A stretch of DNA of 64,000 bases, from assembly GCA_965199055.1 (NCBI GenBank), contig CBDAQR010000004.1, forward strand, positions 310,001-374,000, read 5' to 3'. The first letter of the stretch is position 1, and every line of letters begins with the position of its first letter. Source of the stretch: CBDAQR01 sp965199055. Its GTDB lineage: Bacteria; Pseudomonadota; Gammaproteobacteria; Pseudomonadales; Halieaceae. A model generated the notes under the pieces. That model was not told the origin of the DNA, did no database searches, and saw only the letters and a list, made by a program, of their open reading frames with translations. The position numbers were made by a program, and so were the translations under genes. This document shows, piece after piece, positions 8,596 to 17,267 of the stretch.

Positions 8596-9852
8596 TTATC
8601 GTGGCAAACGCAGAATCGCTCGGGTGCCGCCATGGGCGCGATTGAGTAACTCGATCTCTCCGCCGTAACGATTGACGGTCGCATGCGACAACAGTAGCCC
8701 CAGTCCCAGGCCATTGCCCCCGTCGCGGATAATGGGTTTGCCGATGCGATCCATTAAGTGTACAGGTATCCCGGGGCCGCGATCGCAAACCGCGATAGTG
8801 ACTCGGTCCTCATCCCAGTCTATCTCCACGACGATATCCTTGGGCCAGGCATTGGCGGCGTTGTTTAACAAGTTTTCGATGGCCTGACCGAGTGTGAATT
8901 CGACTTCCAGCATGGGGGACTCACCCTCGCCGCGAATATCTAGCTGTATCGTCACCTCCGGTCGGGTTACCAGCCAGTGGTCTACGATTCCGCGGGTGTA
9001 TGACACCAGGCCGACCCGGTGGGTCTCGCCCACGTCGGTTAACTGTGCCGTGCGCGTCAATTTCTCGAGGATGCTTTTGCAGCGCTGAATCTGGTCCTGC
9101 AATAACTGAAAGTCATCGCTGCGCGTCGGATTGGATTCCGCTTCCTGCAGCTCCTCCAGCAATACCGACATAGTTGCAAGCGGCGTGCCCAGCTCGTGCG
9201 CTGTGCCCGCAGCGAGCCCAGCAACGGCGAGGATTTGCTCGTTGCGCAGCTCGTCTTCGCGTTTTTCTGCAAACTCGCGCTCTTGGCGCTTTAGCGCCGC
9301 CGCCATGCGTACAACAAAATAGGTGATGAGTACCGCCGACACGATAAAGTTGACCCACATGCCCATGACGTGGATGTTGGGACCATCGTGGCTGCTGTGA
9401 TCTGCGAGTCCAAACAACGGCTGGGGTACATGGTAAAACAGCAGCAGGCTGTAGCCGCCGAGGGACAGCAGTGCGATACACCAGGTGTAGGCGCGCGGCA
9501 TGATGGCAGCAGAAATGACCAGCGGTACCAGGTAATAGGAGACAAAGGGATTGTTGGCGCCGCCGCTGAAGTACAGTAGGGCAGATAGGCCCAGTACATC
9601 GATTCCCAGTTGAATGCCAAATTCCACATCGGTCACAGGCCAGGCCGCCAGCGCGCGCAGAAAGCTCAGCGCAGTCACTGCAGCCATCGCGGATACCGAC
9701 CACAGCATACCGGTGCGGGTCTGCGTATCGGCACCATGTTGCAGCAGATACCAGAGCAGTGCCAGCTGGCCCATTATAACCAGGCTGCGAATGACCAGCA
9801 GACTCCGCAGATTGCTCATTGACGCGCTGTATCGATTGGGATGCGTTTCCAT
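8596..9852 (-). CDS. RegB/PrrB-type redox sensor histidine kinase
   Basis: Predicted product: 418 residues from ATG 9852 (an ATG at 9900 is also open). About six membrane segments are followed by the kinase core. Seen: the quinone-binding heptapeptide GGANNPF (97-103), H-box H219 in AHELGTPLATM, the redox-active Cys position of RegB (C258 in IQRCKSIL), N-box NLLNNAANAW, and G-boxes DRGPGIP and GNGLGLGL. In Rhodobacter these elements sense ubiquinone state and oxidation. Conservation of both suggests the same sensing here; targets are unknown. Confidence 0.9.
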   Translation of the reverse strand: METHPNRYSASMSNLRSLLVIRSLVIMGQLALLWYLLQHGADTQTRTGMLWSVSAMAAVTALSFLRALAAWPVTDVEFGIQLGIDVLGLSALLYFSGGANNPFVSYYLVPLVISAAIMPRAYTWCIALLSLGGYSLLLFYHVPQPLFGLADHSSHDGPNIHVMGMWVNFIVSAVLITYFVVRMAAALKRQEREFAEKREDELRNEQILAVAGLAAGTAHELGTPLATMSVLLEELQEAESNPTRSDDFQLLQDQIQRCKSILEKLTRTAQLTDVGETHRVGLVSYTRGIVDHWLVTRPEVTIQLDIRGEGESPMLEVEFTLGQAIENLLNNAANAWPKDIVVEIDWDEDRVTIAVCDRGPGIPVHLMDRIGKPIIRDGGNGLGLGLLLSHATVNRYGGEIELLNRAHGGTRAILRLPR

Positions 9853-9884
9853 AACTGCAGTATATCCTCGAGTGACAATCCGCG

Positions 9885-9890
9885 TATAAT
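9885..9890 (+). promoter_or_regulatory. Perfect TATAAT -10 box before prfC
   Basis: TATAAT lies 34 bases before the prfC start, in the 71-base gap between the divergent regB-like and prfC genes. No good -35 box is seen at 17 bases upstream, so this is only a partial promoter call. Confidence 0.35.
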
Positions 9891-9923
9891 CCGCGCTCAT
9901 TTTTTACTGTCGCTGGCAAAACC

Positions 9924-11501
9924 ATGTCGGAGCTTAACAAGCAGGTACAGGACCGTCGTACCTTCGCCATTATCTCTCACCCGGATGCGGGCAAGACGAC
10001 GATTACGGAAAAGCTATTGTTGCTCGGCAGCGCTATCCAGGTCGCCGGTAGCGTCAAGGGCAAGAAGGGTCCCCATGCAACATCCGACTGGATGTCCATG
10101 GAACAGGAGCGCGGTATCTCGGTGACGTCATCGGTGATGCAGTTTCCCTATAGTGGCCGTACCGTTAATCTGCTGGATACCCCTGGCCACGAGGATTTTT
10201 CTGAAGACACGTACCGAACGCTGACCGCGGTGGATTCTGCGCTGATGGTCGTCGATGGTGCCAAGGGTGTGGAAGAGCGCACGATCAAATTGATGAACGT
10301 CTGTCGCCTGCGCGACACGCCGATCCTTAGTTTTGTAAACAAGATGGACCGCGATATCCGCGAACCGATCGAATTGCTGGACGAGATAGAGTCGGTGCTC
10401 GAGATTGAAGCCGCGCCGATAAACTGGCCCATTGGCATGGGTAAGCAGTTTCTGGGTGTCTATAACCTCTATACCGATACCATACACGCCTACACGCAGG
10501 GTCAAGGACATATGTTGCCTGATGACCGTCGTATCGACGGATTGGATTCTGACGCTGCGCGGGAACTGATTGGGCTCTACTACGACGATTTTGTTGAAGA
10601 AGTCGAGTTGGTGCGTGGCGCCAGCCACGAATTCGATCTTGATGCGTACCTGGCTGGAAAACTCACACCGGTCTTCTTTGGTACCGCCTTGGGCAATTTC
10701 GGCGTCAGGGAAATGTTAGACGATTTTGTCGAGTGGGCGCCGCCGCCCCAGGGGCGGGACGCCGAATCGCGTCCCGTGGCCGCGGGGGAGGATGCATTCT
10801 CAGGCTTCGTATTTAAGATTCAGGCCAATATGGATCCCCGCCACCGCGACCGCATCGCCTTTTTGCGCGTGTGCAGCGGACGCTACGAGAAAGGCATGAA
10901 GATGCGCCATGTCCGTATCGGCAAGGATGTGAAGATTGCCGATGCCGTGACCTTCAAGGCAGGCGAACGTGAGCTGGTAGAAGAGGCCTGGTCGGGCGAC
11001 ATCATCGGTCTGCACAACCATGGCACGATTCAGATCGGCGACACTTTTACCGCCGGCGAAGAACTTCAGTTCACGGGCATTCCGCACTTTGCACCGGAAC
11101 TGTTTCGTCGGATTCGTCTTGCTGACCCCCTCAAATCCAAGCAGCTGCAGAAGGGTCTGCAACAGCTCTCGGAAGAAGGCTCTACCCAGGTTTTTGCCCC
11201 TATCAGCAATACGGACCTGATTGTGGGTGCTGTGGGCCAGTTGCAGTTCGACGTGGTGGCCTATCGCTTGAAGGATGAGTATAAGGTCGAGGCGATTTAC
11301 GAGCCCGTGAATGTCTTTACGGCACGCTGGGTCAGTTGTGATGACCCGCGCAAGCTCGAGGATTTCCGTAAAAAAGCGGCTGAGCAGCTCTCCATAGACG
11401 GAGGCGGCTACCTCACCTACCTCGCCCCTACCCGGGTTAATCTGTCGCTAATGGAAGAGCGCTGGCCCGACATCGAGTTTCGAGCCACGCGCGAGCACTA
11501 A
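9924..11501 (+). CDS. prfC: Peptide chain release factor 3
   Basis: RF3 is the GTPase that removes RF1/RF2 after termination. The protein is 525 residues, normal for RF3. Seen: G1 SHPDAGKTTITEK, the RF3-type switch region (GPHATSDWMSMEQERGISV), G3 DTPGHEDFSEDTYRTL and G4 NKMDR. The gene is divergent from the regB-like gene, and its stop lies one base from the convergent gpx stop with no terminator between. Confidence 0.97.
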   Translation: MSELNKQVQDRRTFAIISHPDAGKTTITEKLLLLGSAIQVAGSVKGKKGPHATSDWMSMEQERGISVTSSVMQFPYSGRTVNLLDTPGHEDFSEDTYRTLTAVDSALMVVDGAKGVEERTIKLMNVCRLRDTPILSFVNKMDRDIREPIELLDEIESVLEIEAAPINWPIGMGKQFLGVYNLYTDTIHAYTQGQGHMLPDDRRIDGLDSDAARELIGLYYDDFVEEVELVRGASHEFDLDAYLAGKLTPVFFGTALGNFGVREMLDDFVEWAPPPQGRDAESRPVAAGEDAFSGFVFKIQANMDPRHRDRIAFLRVCSGRYEKGMKMRHVRIGKDVKIADAVTFKAGERELVEEAWSGDIIGLHNHGTIQIGDTFTAGEELQFTGIPHFAPELFRRIRLADPLKSKQLQKGLQQLSEEGSTQVFAPISNTDLIVGAVGQLQFDVVAYRLKDEYKVEAIYEPVNVFTARWVSCDDPRKLEDFRKKAAEQLSIDGGGYLTYLAPTRVNLSLMEERWPDIEFRATREH

Positions 11502-11502
11502 G

Positions 11503-11985
11503 TCAAAGCAGCGCTTCGATTTCTGATTCCAGTTTTTCCGGGGTGGTGGCCGGAGCAAAGCGCTTGACCACTTCGCCGTCACGATTCACCAGAAACTTGG
11601 TGAAGTTCCACTTGATTGCGCGCGTGCCCAGCGCACCTGGCGCTTCAGATTTAAGATGCTTGTAGAGCGGGTCTGCGCCGCTGCCATTCACCTCGATCTT
11701 GCCCATCATTGGAAAGCTGACGCCGTAGTTCAGCTGGCAAAATTCAGTGATCTCTTCATTGCTACCCGGGTCTTGTTTGCCAAACTGGTTGCAGGGAAAG
11801 CCGATGATCTGCAGTCCCTGGTCTTTATACTTTTCGTGTAACTCCTCAAGGCGCGCAAATTGCGGCGTGAATCCGCACTTTGATGCGGTATTTACGACCA
11901 GTAATACTTTGCCTCGATATTCTTCAAGCGAGGTGTCTTCGCCATTGCTGGTTTTGCAGCTGAAATCAAAGGTGTTGGATGTCAT
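11503..11985 (-). CDS. Glutathione peroxidase family protein (Cys type)
   Basis: This thiol peroxidase of 160 residues reduces peroxides, probably with thioredoxin or glutathione. Seen: peroxidatic C37 in NTASKCGFTPQF, GFPCNQFGKQDP (Gln, second Cys) and KWNFTKFLV (Trp, Asn), completing the catalytic tetrad. The active residue is Cys, not selenocysteine, although the genome encodes a Sec system at 44603-47983. The ATG at 11985 lies inside the upstream TetR gene (20-base overlap), so the two are cotranscribed. Confidence 0.92.
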   Translation of the reverse strand: MTSNTFDFSCKTSNGEDTSLEEYRGKVLLVVNTASKCGFTPQFARLEELHEKYKDQGLQIIGFPCNQFGKQDPGSNEEITEFCQLNYGVSFPMMGKIEVNGSGADPLYKHLKSEAPGALGTRAIKWNFTKFLVNRDGEVVKRFAPATTPEKLESEIEALL

Positions 11986-12643
11986 TGGTGCTAGCCCCCT
12001 GCATGCCACTGGCTGTGAAGTCCACCAGTATAGTCGTTAGTTGTTGCGGGTCGAGTTGTGCCAGGCCATCTTTTTGCCAGGGCCGGCGCTGCCAGGTGAG
12101 ATCACTCAACGCCAACAACATGGCGTGGTTAGCCATCGAAAAGCGCAGCTCCAATTCAGCTTCCGGTACCTGCGGAAGTGCCCTCTGCAACAGCAGTGGG
12201 TAAAGCCGCACAGTATCGACGTAGCGCTGACTGATCTCCTGCAGCAGCTCCGAACGATCCGCGTACAGTCTTGCCATAAATCGTACGTAGCGAGCGCCCG
12301 GCGAGATCACCCCATCTTCCGAAGGCTGTAAGACCAGTTCGGCAAGGGGTGCCGCCAGGGTGCGCATGATGTCTGCCAGACTCGGTTTGTCCTGCTCAAG
12401 CAAGCGATCAAGCTGCGTGCGGCGCTGTTGCCATAGCGAGTCCATGTGTCGGCTCAGAAGCTCGAAAACCAGCACCTCGCGGCTACCGAAGTGATAGTGT
12501 AGAACGCCGGGGCTAACACCGGCGGCCGCATTGATCGTGCGCAGGGAAACCCCGTCGACACCGTGCAGGGCGAACAACTCCTCCGATACATCGAGTATGC
12601 GCTCCCTGGCCTCTCCCTTGGCACTAGGTCTGCCGGGTGGCAC
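11966..12643 (-). CDS. TetR-family regulator beside a desaturase (DesT-like candidate)
   Basis: This 225-residue regulator has an N-terminal TetR HTH (about 12-58: ERILDVSEELFALHGVDGVS, then VSPGVLHYHFGSREVLV) and a helical ligand domain. It lies 39 bases after a fatty-acid desaturase and overlaps gpx. In Pseudomonas a TetR protein (DesT) senses acyl-CoA and controls a delta-9 desaturase; the same link is inferred here from position only. Confidence 0.82.
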   Translation of the reverse strand: MPPGRPSAKGEARERILDVSEELFALHGVDGVSLRTINAAAGVSPGVLHYHFGSREVLVFELLSRHMDSLWQQRRTQLDRLLEQDKPSLADIMRTLAAPLAELVLQPSEDGVISPGARYVRFMARLYADRSELLQEISQRYVDTVRLYPLLLQRALPQVPEAELELRFSMANHAMLLALSDLTWQRRPWQKDGLAQLDPQQLTTILVDFTASGMQGASTNDIQHL

Positions 12644-12682
12644 GGATCACTTACCGGGAGGTATCAGCAGGACCGACGCGTA

Positions 12683-13870
12683 TCAGGCGGTAGCGGCGTT
12701 TACTGTCTGCAGTTGCTGGATCAGCAAATCGACGCGCTTGCGCTGCATTTTCAGGGAATATTCCAGCTCGCGCAGTCTGGTGCGCAGAGCCGCATGCTCC
12801 CATTTTTCTCGTAGTGCAGCCTTGCGCTCAGCGAGGACATCTTCCAGTTCCTCGACCTTGCGCTCGTACTTTTCAGACTGGAGGTCTTTCCAGCTGGCGA
12901 GGGACTCAGAAAACAGTTGGTACTCACGCTCCAATAGTTCCTTAAGCTGTTCCAGGCGTTCGGATTTGCTGTCCGACTGCTCGATTTGGTCGCTGGCCTG
13001 CTTAAGTTGCATCGATAGCATCGCACGCTGAATCTTGAAGTCCGGTACCCGGTTCAGGTTCCACGCCAGTCCCAGCCAGTTTGCCAGAGTTATCAGCCAT
13101 TTGGTGGGGTCCCACTGATACCAGCGCACGCCATTACGGTAGTCCGCTTGAAAGATGTGGTGATAGTTGTGGTAACCCTCGCCATAGATGAGAAGGGCCA
13201 ATATGGGGTTGTCGCGGGCACTGTTTTCATCGGTGTAGGGCTGGGTGCCCCAATAGTGGGCCAGGGAATTAATGAAAAAGGTAACATGGTGGTTAACAAT
13301 TAAACGCAGTAGGCCGACCAGCAGCAAGCCGCCAATGACGTCGCCTGCCCACCAGCCAACCGCTGCCGGCAGCACGATATTCATGAAGCTGGTAATGGCG
13401 ACATAATGCTTGTGTTGCCACATGACAATAGGATCGCGTTGCAGGTCCGGCGCGTTGCTGAAGTCGTCGACTTTTTCCCGGTACTCTCTCAGCATCCAGC
13501 CCATGTGAGAGAACCACAGACCGCGACCGGCAGAGTAGGGGTCGCGCTCGTTGTCATCGACGTGGCGGTGGTGGCGGCGGTGGTCCGACGCCCAAATCAG
13601 AATGGAATTTTGCAGCGCGCCTGCGCCCCACAGTACATAGAATAGTCGCAGCGACCAGTGTGCTTCGTAGGCCTTGTGGGCCCAAAGGCGATGATAGCCG
13701 CCGGTAATGGACAAGCCATTGAGATAAAGAAACAGTAGGGCAAACAGCCAAAGGCTTGAAGAGTACCCATGGAAATAGCCCCACAAGGGAATCAGCGCGA
13801 GGGCGGCCAGGGGTAATGCAACAAAGATCACGGTGTTAATAATAATCAGGGGAGGTTTAGCAGTTGTCAT
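12683..13870 (-). CDS. Delta-9-type acyl desaturase with C-terminal coiled coil
   Basis: A membrane di-iron desaturase of 395 residues that introduces a double bond into acyl chains. Seen: hydrophobic segments at about 10-30, 40-57, 75-95 and 160-200, and all three His boxes: H60xxxxH65, H97xxH100H101 and H234xxH237H238. After residue 285 comes about 105 residues of charged heptad-like coiled coil (QASDQIEQ ... EELEDVLAERKAALREK), which ordinary desaturases lack. The ATG at 13870 (MTTAKPP) is preferred over upstream open frame. It heads a desaturase-TetR-gpx unit. Confidence 0.92.
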   Translation of the reverse strand: MTTAKPPLIIINTVIFVALPLAALALIPLWGYFHGYSSSLWLFALLFLYLNGLSITGGYHRLWAHKAYEAHWSLRLFYVLWGAGALQNSILIWASDHRRHHRHVDDNERDPYSAGRGLWFSHMGWMLREYREKVDDFSNAPDLQRDPIVMWQHKHYVAITSFMNIVLPAAVGWWAGDVIGGLLLVGLLRLIVNHHVTFFINSLAHYWGTQPYTDENSARDNPILALLIYGEGYHNYHHIFQADYRNGVRWYQWDPTKWLITLANWLGLAWNLNRVPDFKIQRAMLSMQLKQASDQIEQSDSKSERLEQLKELLEREYQLFSESLASWKDLQSEKYERKVEELEDVLAERKAALREKWEHAALRTRLRELEYSLKMQRKRVDLLIQQLQTVNAATA

Positions 13871-13917
13871 GTAGGGCAACCTGTACGGCCGCCATGGCGA
13901 CCGGGTAAAATTGTGCG

Positions 13918-13927
13918 TTTGATCAAA
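13918..13927. promoter_or_regulatory. Perfect palindrome upstream of the desaturase
   Basis: TTTGATCAAA is a perfect 10-base palindrome 48 bases upstream of the desaturase start and 94 bases before the divergent aminopeptidase start. It is placed where a TetR operator could lie, but a 10-base palindrome can occur by chance. Confidence 0.2.
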
Positions 13928-14020
13928 AGGGTATAAGAGACAGGCCGCCAATGATACCGTGGCAGCCGGTGCCAGTACCAGTACCCATGCCTGCATACAG
14001 GCGCGCGCCGGGGGGTGACA

Positions 14021-15862
14021 ATGACGATTAAATGGTTCCGATTACCGCTGTTGCTGGCGTTGTTTTTCTCTGCCACGACTGCTGCTGATCAACACTCTTA
14101 TTCCAACCCAGACCAGATTCAGGTGAAGCATCTGGAGCTTAGCCTGACGGCAGATTTCACCCAGGAACAACTCATCGGTAATGTCGTCTTGCACTTTGAA
14201 CGCAGAGACGATGCCGGTACGGAACTCATTCTTGATACCCGCGATCTCGTTATCCTGTCAGTGGAAAGGGAGACGGCGGATGGTTGGGAGTCAGCGTCCT
14301 ATCGAATGGGTGGACTCGACCCGGTATTGGGTAGTGCGCTGGTGATCGATGTGGGCGAAAGCGCGACTCGCGCTCGTATTAATTACGCGAGCCGTCCCGC
14401 TGCCACCGGATTGCAATGGCTGGACGCCGCGCAGACCGCCGGCGGACAGCATCCGTATATGTATAGTCAGGCGCAGGCGATTCACGCCCGCAGTTTTGTT
14501 CCGCTGCAGGACAGTCCGGCGGTGCGGGTAACCTATAGCGCCACCATTTTTACGCCACCGGCTTTGCGCGCAGTGATGAGTGCCGGAAATGATCCACGGG
14601 CACCACGCACTGGCGTGTACCGATTCGACATGCCACAGCCGATTCCATCTTACCTGCTGGCCCTGGCCGTGGGAGACCTGGAGTTTCAGGCCATGGGGCA
14701 GCGTACCGGGGTGTATGCGGAGAGATCGATATTGGCTGCGGCTGCGGCCGAGTTTGAAGACACCGAGGCCATGCTAGAGCATGTAGAGACGATGTACGGG
14801 AAATACCGCTGGGAGCGCTATGATCTGCTCATTCTCCCGCCAAGTTTTCCTTGGGGCGGTATGGAAAACCCGCGCCTTTCGTTTATTACGCCGACAATGA
14901 TTGCCGGAGATAAAAGCCTGGTGGGCTTGATTGCTCACGAGCTGGCGCACTCCTGGTCGGGCAATATGGTGACCAATGCGAGCTGGGAAGATATCTGGCT
15001 AAATGAAGGTTTTACCACCTATCTCACCTACCGCATCATGGAAGCCGTCTACGGTGAGGAGCGCGCGAACATGGAGCGCTTGCTCGGTTACCAGTCATTG
15101 ATGCGCACTCTCGAAGACCTGCCAGAGGCCGATCAGCGCCTCGTACCCGATCTCAGCGGCCGCGATCCTGATGACGGTTTCACCGAAATACCTTATGAGA
15201 AGGGGGCGCTGCTCGTTGCCGAACTCGAGCAAGCCATCGGTCGCCCGGTGTTCGACGAGTTTCTACGTCAGTACTTCGAGCACTATGCATTTCGCAGCCT
15301 GACCACGGAAGAGTTTCTGTCCTTCATTCAGGCCACCCTGGTGGCGGAGTTTCCCGAGCGCATCTCCATGGATCGCATTCGCCAATGGATAGAGCAGCCT
15401 GGTATTCCAGAGGGTATAACCGTGCCTCGCTCACCCGCTTTCGACCGGGTGGACGCCCAGCGGGGCGCCTGGCTTGCCGGCGAAGTTCCTACTGCGGCGC
15501 TGCCGGTGACCGATTGGACCGTGCACCAATGGTTGCATTTTCTCAATGGCATGCCGGAACAGCTATCGCAGGAACAGTTAAACCAGCTCGACAGTCAGTT
15601 TTCTTTGACTACTTCACCGAACCGCGAGGTCGCGCATAGCTGGCTGCTGATAGCCATACGCAATCAGTACGACGCCGCTTATCCGGCGGTGCGCAGCTAT
15701 CTGATGGAGGTGGGGCGGCGCAAGCTTATCGTTCCGCTGTATAAAGCGCTGTTGGCGAATGAGCAAAGTGCGCCGATGGCGGCGGAGATATTTGCTCAGG
15801 CGCGCGGTGGCTACCAGTCAGTTGCGGTGACGACTATCGCCGCGCTATTCCCGGATACTTAA
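14021..15862 (+). CDS. Exported M1-family aminopeptidase (LTA4 hydrolase-like)
   Basis: A zinc metallopeptidase of 613 residues that removes N-terminal residues from peptides. Seen: a signal peptide (LPLLLALFFSATTAAD), an N-terminal beta domain, the exopeptidase loop (PWGGMENPRLSF), the zinc site H306-E307-x3-H310 with E329 (WLNEGFTTY), and a C-terminal helical domain like leukotriene A4 hydrolase. Likely periplasmic. GTG at 14015 is also in frame; ATG 14021 is used. A MATE gene follows after 11 bases. Confidence 0.9.
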   Translation: MTIKWFRLPLLLALFFSATTAADQHSYSNPDQIQVKHLELSLTADFTQEQLIGNVVLHFERRDDAGTELILDTRDLVILSVERETADGWESASYRMGGLDPVLGSALVIDVGESATRARINYASRPAATGLQWLDAAQTAGGQHPYMYSQAQAIHARSFVPLQDSPAVRVTYSATIFTPPALRAVMSAGNDPRAPRTGVYRFDMPQPIPSYLLALAVGDLEFQAMGQRTGVYAERSILAAAAAEFEDTEAMLEHVETMYGKYRWERYDLLILPPSFPWGGMENPRLSFITPTMIAGDKSLVGLIAHELAHSWSGNMVTNASWEDIWLNEGFTTYLTYRIMEAVYGEERANMERLLGYQSLMRTLEDLPEADQRLVPDLSGRDPDDGFTEIPYEKGALLVAELEQAIGRPVFDEFLRQYFEHYAFRSLTTEEFLSFIQATLVAEFPERISMDRIRQWIEQPGIPEGITVPRSPAFDRVDAQRGAWLAGEVPTAALPVTDWTVHQWLHFLNGMPEQLSQEQLNQLDSQFSLTTSPNREVAHSWLLIAIRNQYDAAYPAVRSYLMEVGRRKLIVPLYKALLANEQSAPMAAEIFAQARGGYQSVAVTTIAALFPDT

Positions 15863-15873
15863 GCAGGCTAGCT

Positions 15874-17220
15874 ATGGCACGCGCCGTATTCACCCGGGGC
15901 TCGACACTCCGGCATGTCATCGTCATGACCGGAGCCAGTACTGTTGGCCTGGTTGCGATGTTTGTCGTAGACCTGGTCGACATGTATTTTCTGAGCCTGC
16001 TCGGCGAGCAGGAGCTGGTAGCGGCCGTGGGTTTTGGCAGTACGCTCTTGTTCTTCATGGTCGCAGTCAGTATCGGTCTACAAATCGGCATGGGAGCGCT
16101 GGTGTCCCGTGCCGAAGGCGCCCACGATCGCGAACTGGCTGGGCGTTACTGTAGCAATATCCTCATCTTTAGCGCCTTTGCCTCGGGTTTGATTAGCCTG
16201 GCGGGCTATTTCTATCTGCCAGAATTGCTCAGCTTGTTGGGTGCCAGGGGAGTCACCCTCGAGTATGCGTTGGCGTATACGGAGATCCTGGTGCCGAACA
16301 CGGCCATTCTTGCGGTCGGAATGTGTGCGGCCAATGCTACCCGAGCGTTGGGTGATGCCCGACGCTCAATGTATGCAACGCTAGGTGGTTCGCTGGTCAA
16401 TGCGATCATGGACCCCATCCTGATATTTGGTATGGGTTGGGGTATTGAGGGCGCTGCCTGGGCTTCGGTGCTGGCTCGATTCGCCGTGATGGCGATTGCT
16501 TTTCACGCAATCTTCGTCGTGCATGAGCTGCCACAGCCCACTAGTATGGCTCGGGTCCGCGAAGACATTGGTGCCATCATGCGGGTGGCAGGGCCTGCCG
16601 TGCTAACCAACCTGGCGACCCCAATTGGCGGTAGTTTCGTGCTTCGTACAATGTCTCAGTTTGGCGATAGCGCGGTGGCCGGTGCGGCGATTATGGGGCG
16701 CATTTCACCGGTGGCCTTCGCTGCAGTGTTCGCGCTATCGAGCGCGATCGGCCCGATCGTTGGACAGAACGCCGGTGCTGGCAACTATGAGCGGGTACGT
16801 AGTGCGCTGATTAATGCCATGCTGTGTAATGCCGTATACGTCATGCTGGTTTGGCTCATTTTGTGGTTGCTTGCCGACGCGCTGGTGTATGCCTTCTCGG
16901 CCAGCGACACCGCCGAGGAGCTGATACGTTTTTACGTGACCTGGTTGCCAGGCGGGTTCCTGTTTGCCGGCATGTTGTTCGTCGCCAATGCCAGCTTCAA
17001 CAATCTGCACCGCGCCCACCTCGCCACAGCGTTTAATTTTGGGAGGGCGTTTCTGGGTACCATTCCCTGTGTGTGGCTGGGCGCTAGCTGGTATGGAGCC
17101 CCTGGTGTGCTGGCCGGTGAGGCAGCGGGCGCTGTGCTGTTTGGCTGCCTCGCTTTCGTAGCGGTGCTGTGGCAGGTGCGCGTACTGGGTCAACGCTACT
17201 CGAGCGGTAGCACTGGCTAA
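15874..17220 (+). CDS. MATE-family efflux transporter
   Basis: This inner-membrane antiporter (448 residues, about 12 hydrophobic segments) is of the MATE/NorM/DinF type. Typical features are the two-fold repeat with PNTAILAVGMCAANATRALGD in the first half and VGQNAGAGNYERVRSAL in the second. It exports cationic compounds or metabolites against Na+ or H+; the substrate cannot be told. It follows the aminopeptidase by 11 bases. Confidence 0.9.
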   Translation: MARAVFTRGSTLRHVIVMTGASTVGLVAMFVVDLVDMYFLSLLGEQELVAAVGFGSTLLFFMVAVSIGLQIGMGALVSRAEGAHDRELAGRYCSNILIFSAFASGLISLAGYFYLPELLSLLGARGVTLEYALAYTEILVPNTAILAVGMCAANATRALGDARRSMYATLGGSLVNAIMDPILIFGMGWGIEGAAWASVLARFAVMAIAFHAIFVVHELPQPTSMARVREDIGAIMRVAGPAVLTNLATPIGGSFVLRTMSQFGDSAVAGAAIMGRISPVAFAAVFALSSAIGPIVGQNAGAGNYERVRSALINAMLCNAVYVMLVWLILWLLADALVYAFSASDTAEELIRFYVTWLPGGFLFAGMLFVANASFNNLHRAHLATAFNFGRAFLGTIPCVWLGASWYGAPGVLAGEAAGAVLFGCLAFVAVLWQVRVLGQRYSSGSTG

Positions 17221-17267
17221 GGCTTGCTACGCTGGCTAGACTCAGGCTTCTTTAACAGGAGAACGGC

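Noticed and set aside
9113..9970. Minus-strand frame of 285 codons overlapping the RegB-like gene in another frame
   Set aside because: The RegB frame carries H-box, N-box and G-boxes. The other frame is Cys/Arg/His-rich noise and overlaps prfC.
11501..11503. Bidirectional terminator between prfC and gpx
   Set aside because: The stops are one base apart and I found no hairpin with a T run there.
11503..11985. Glutathione peroxidase as a selenoprotein
   Set aside because: The peroxidatic codon encodes Cys (NTASKCGF), with no in-frame TGA.
12683..13020. Fusion of the desaturase with a separate coiled-coil gene by error
   Set aside because: The frame is continuous with no internal start or ribosome site of note, so it is treated as one protein.
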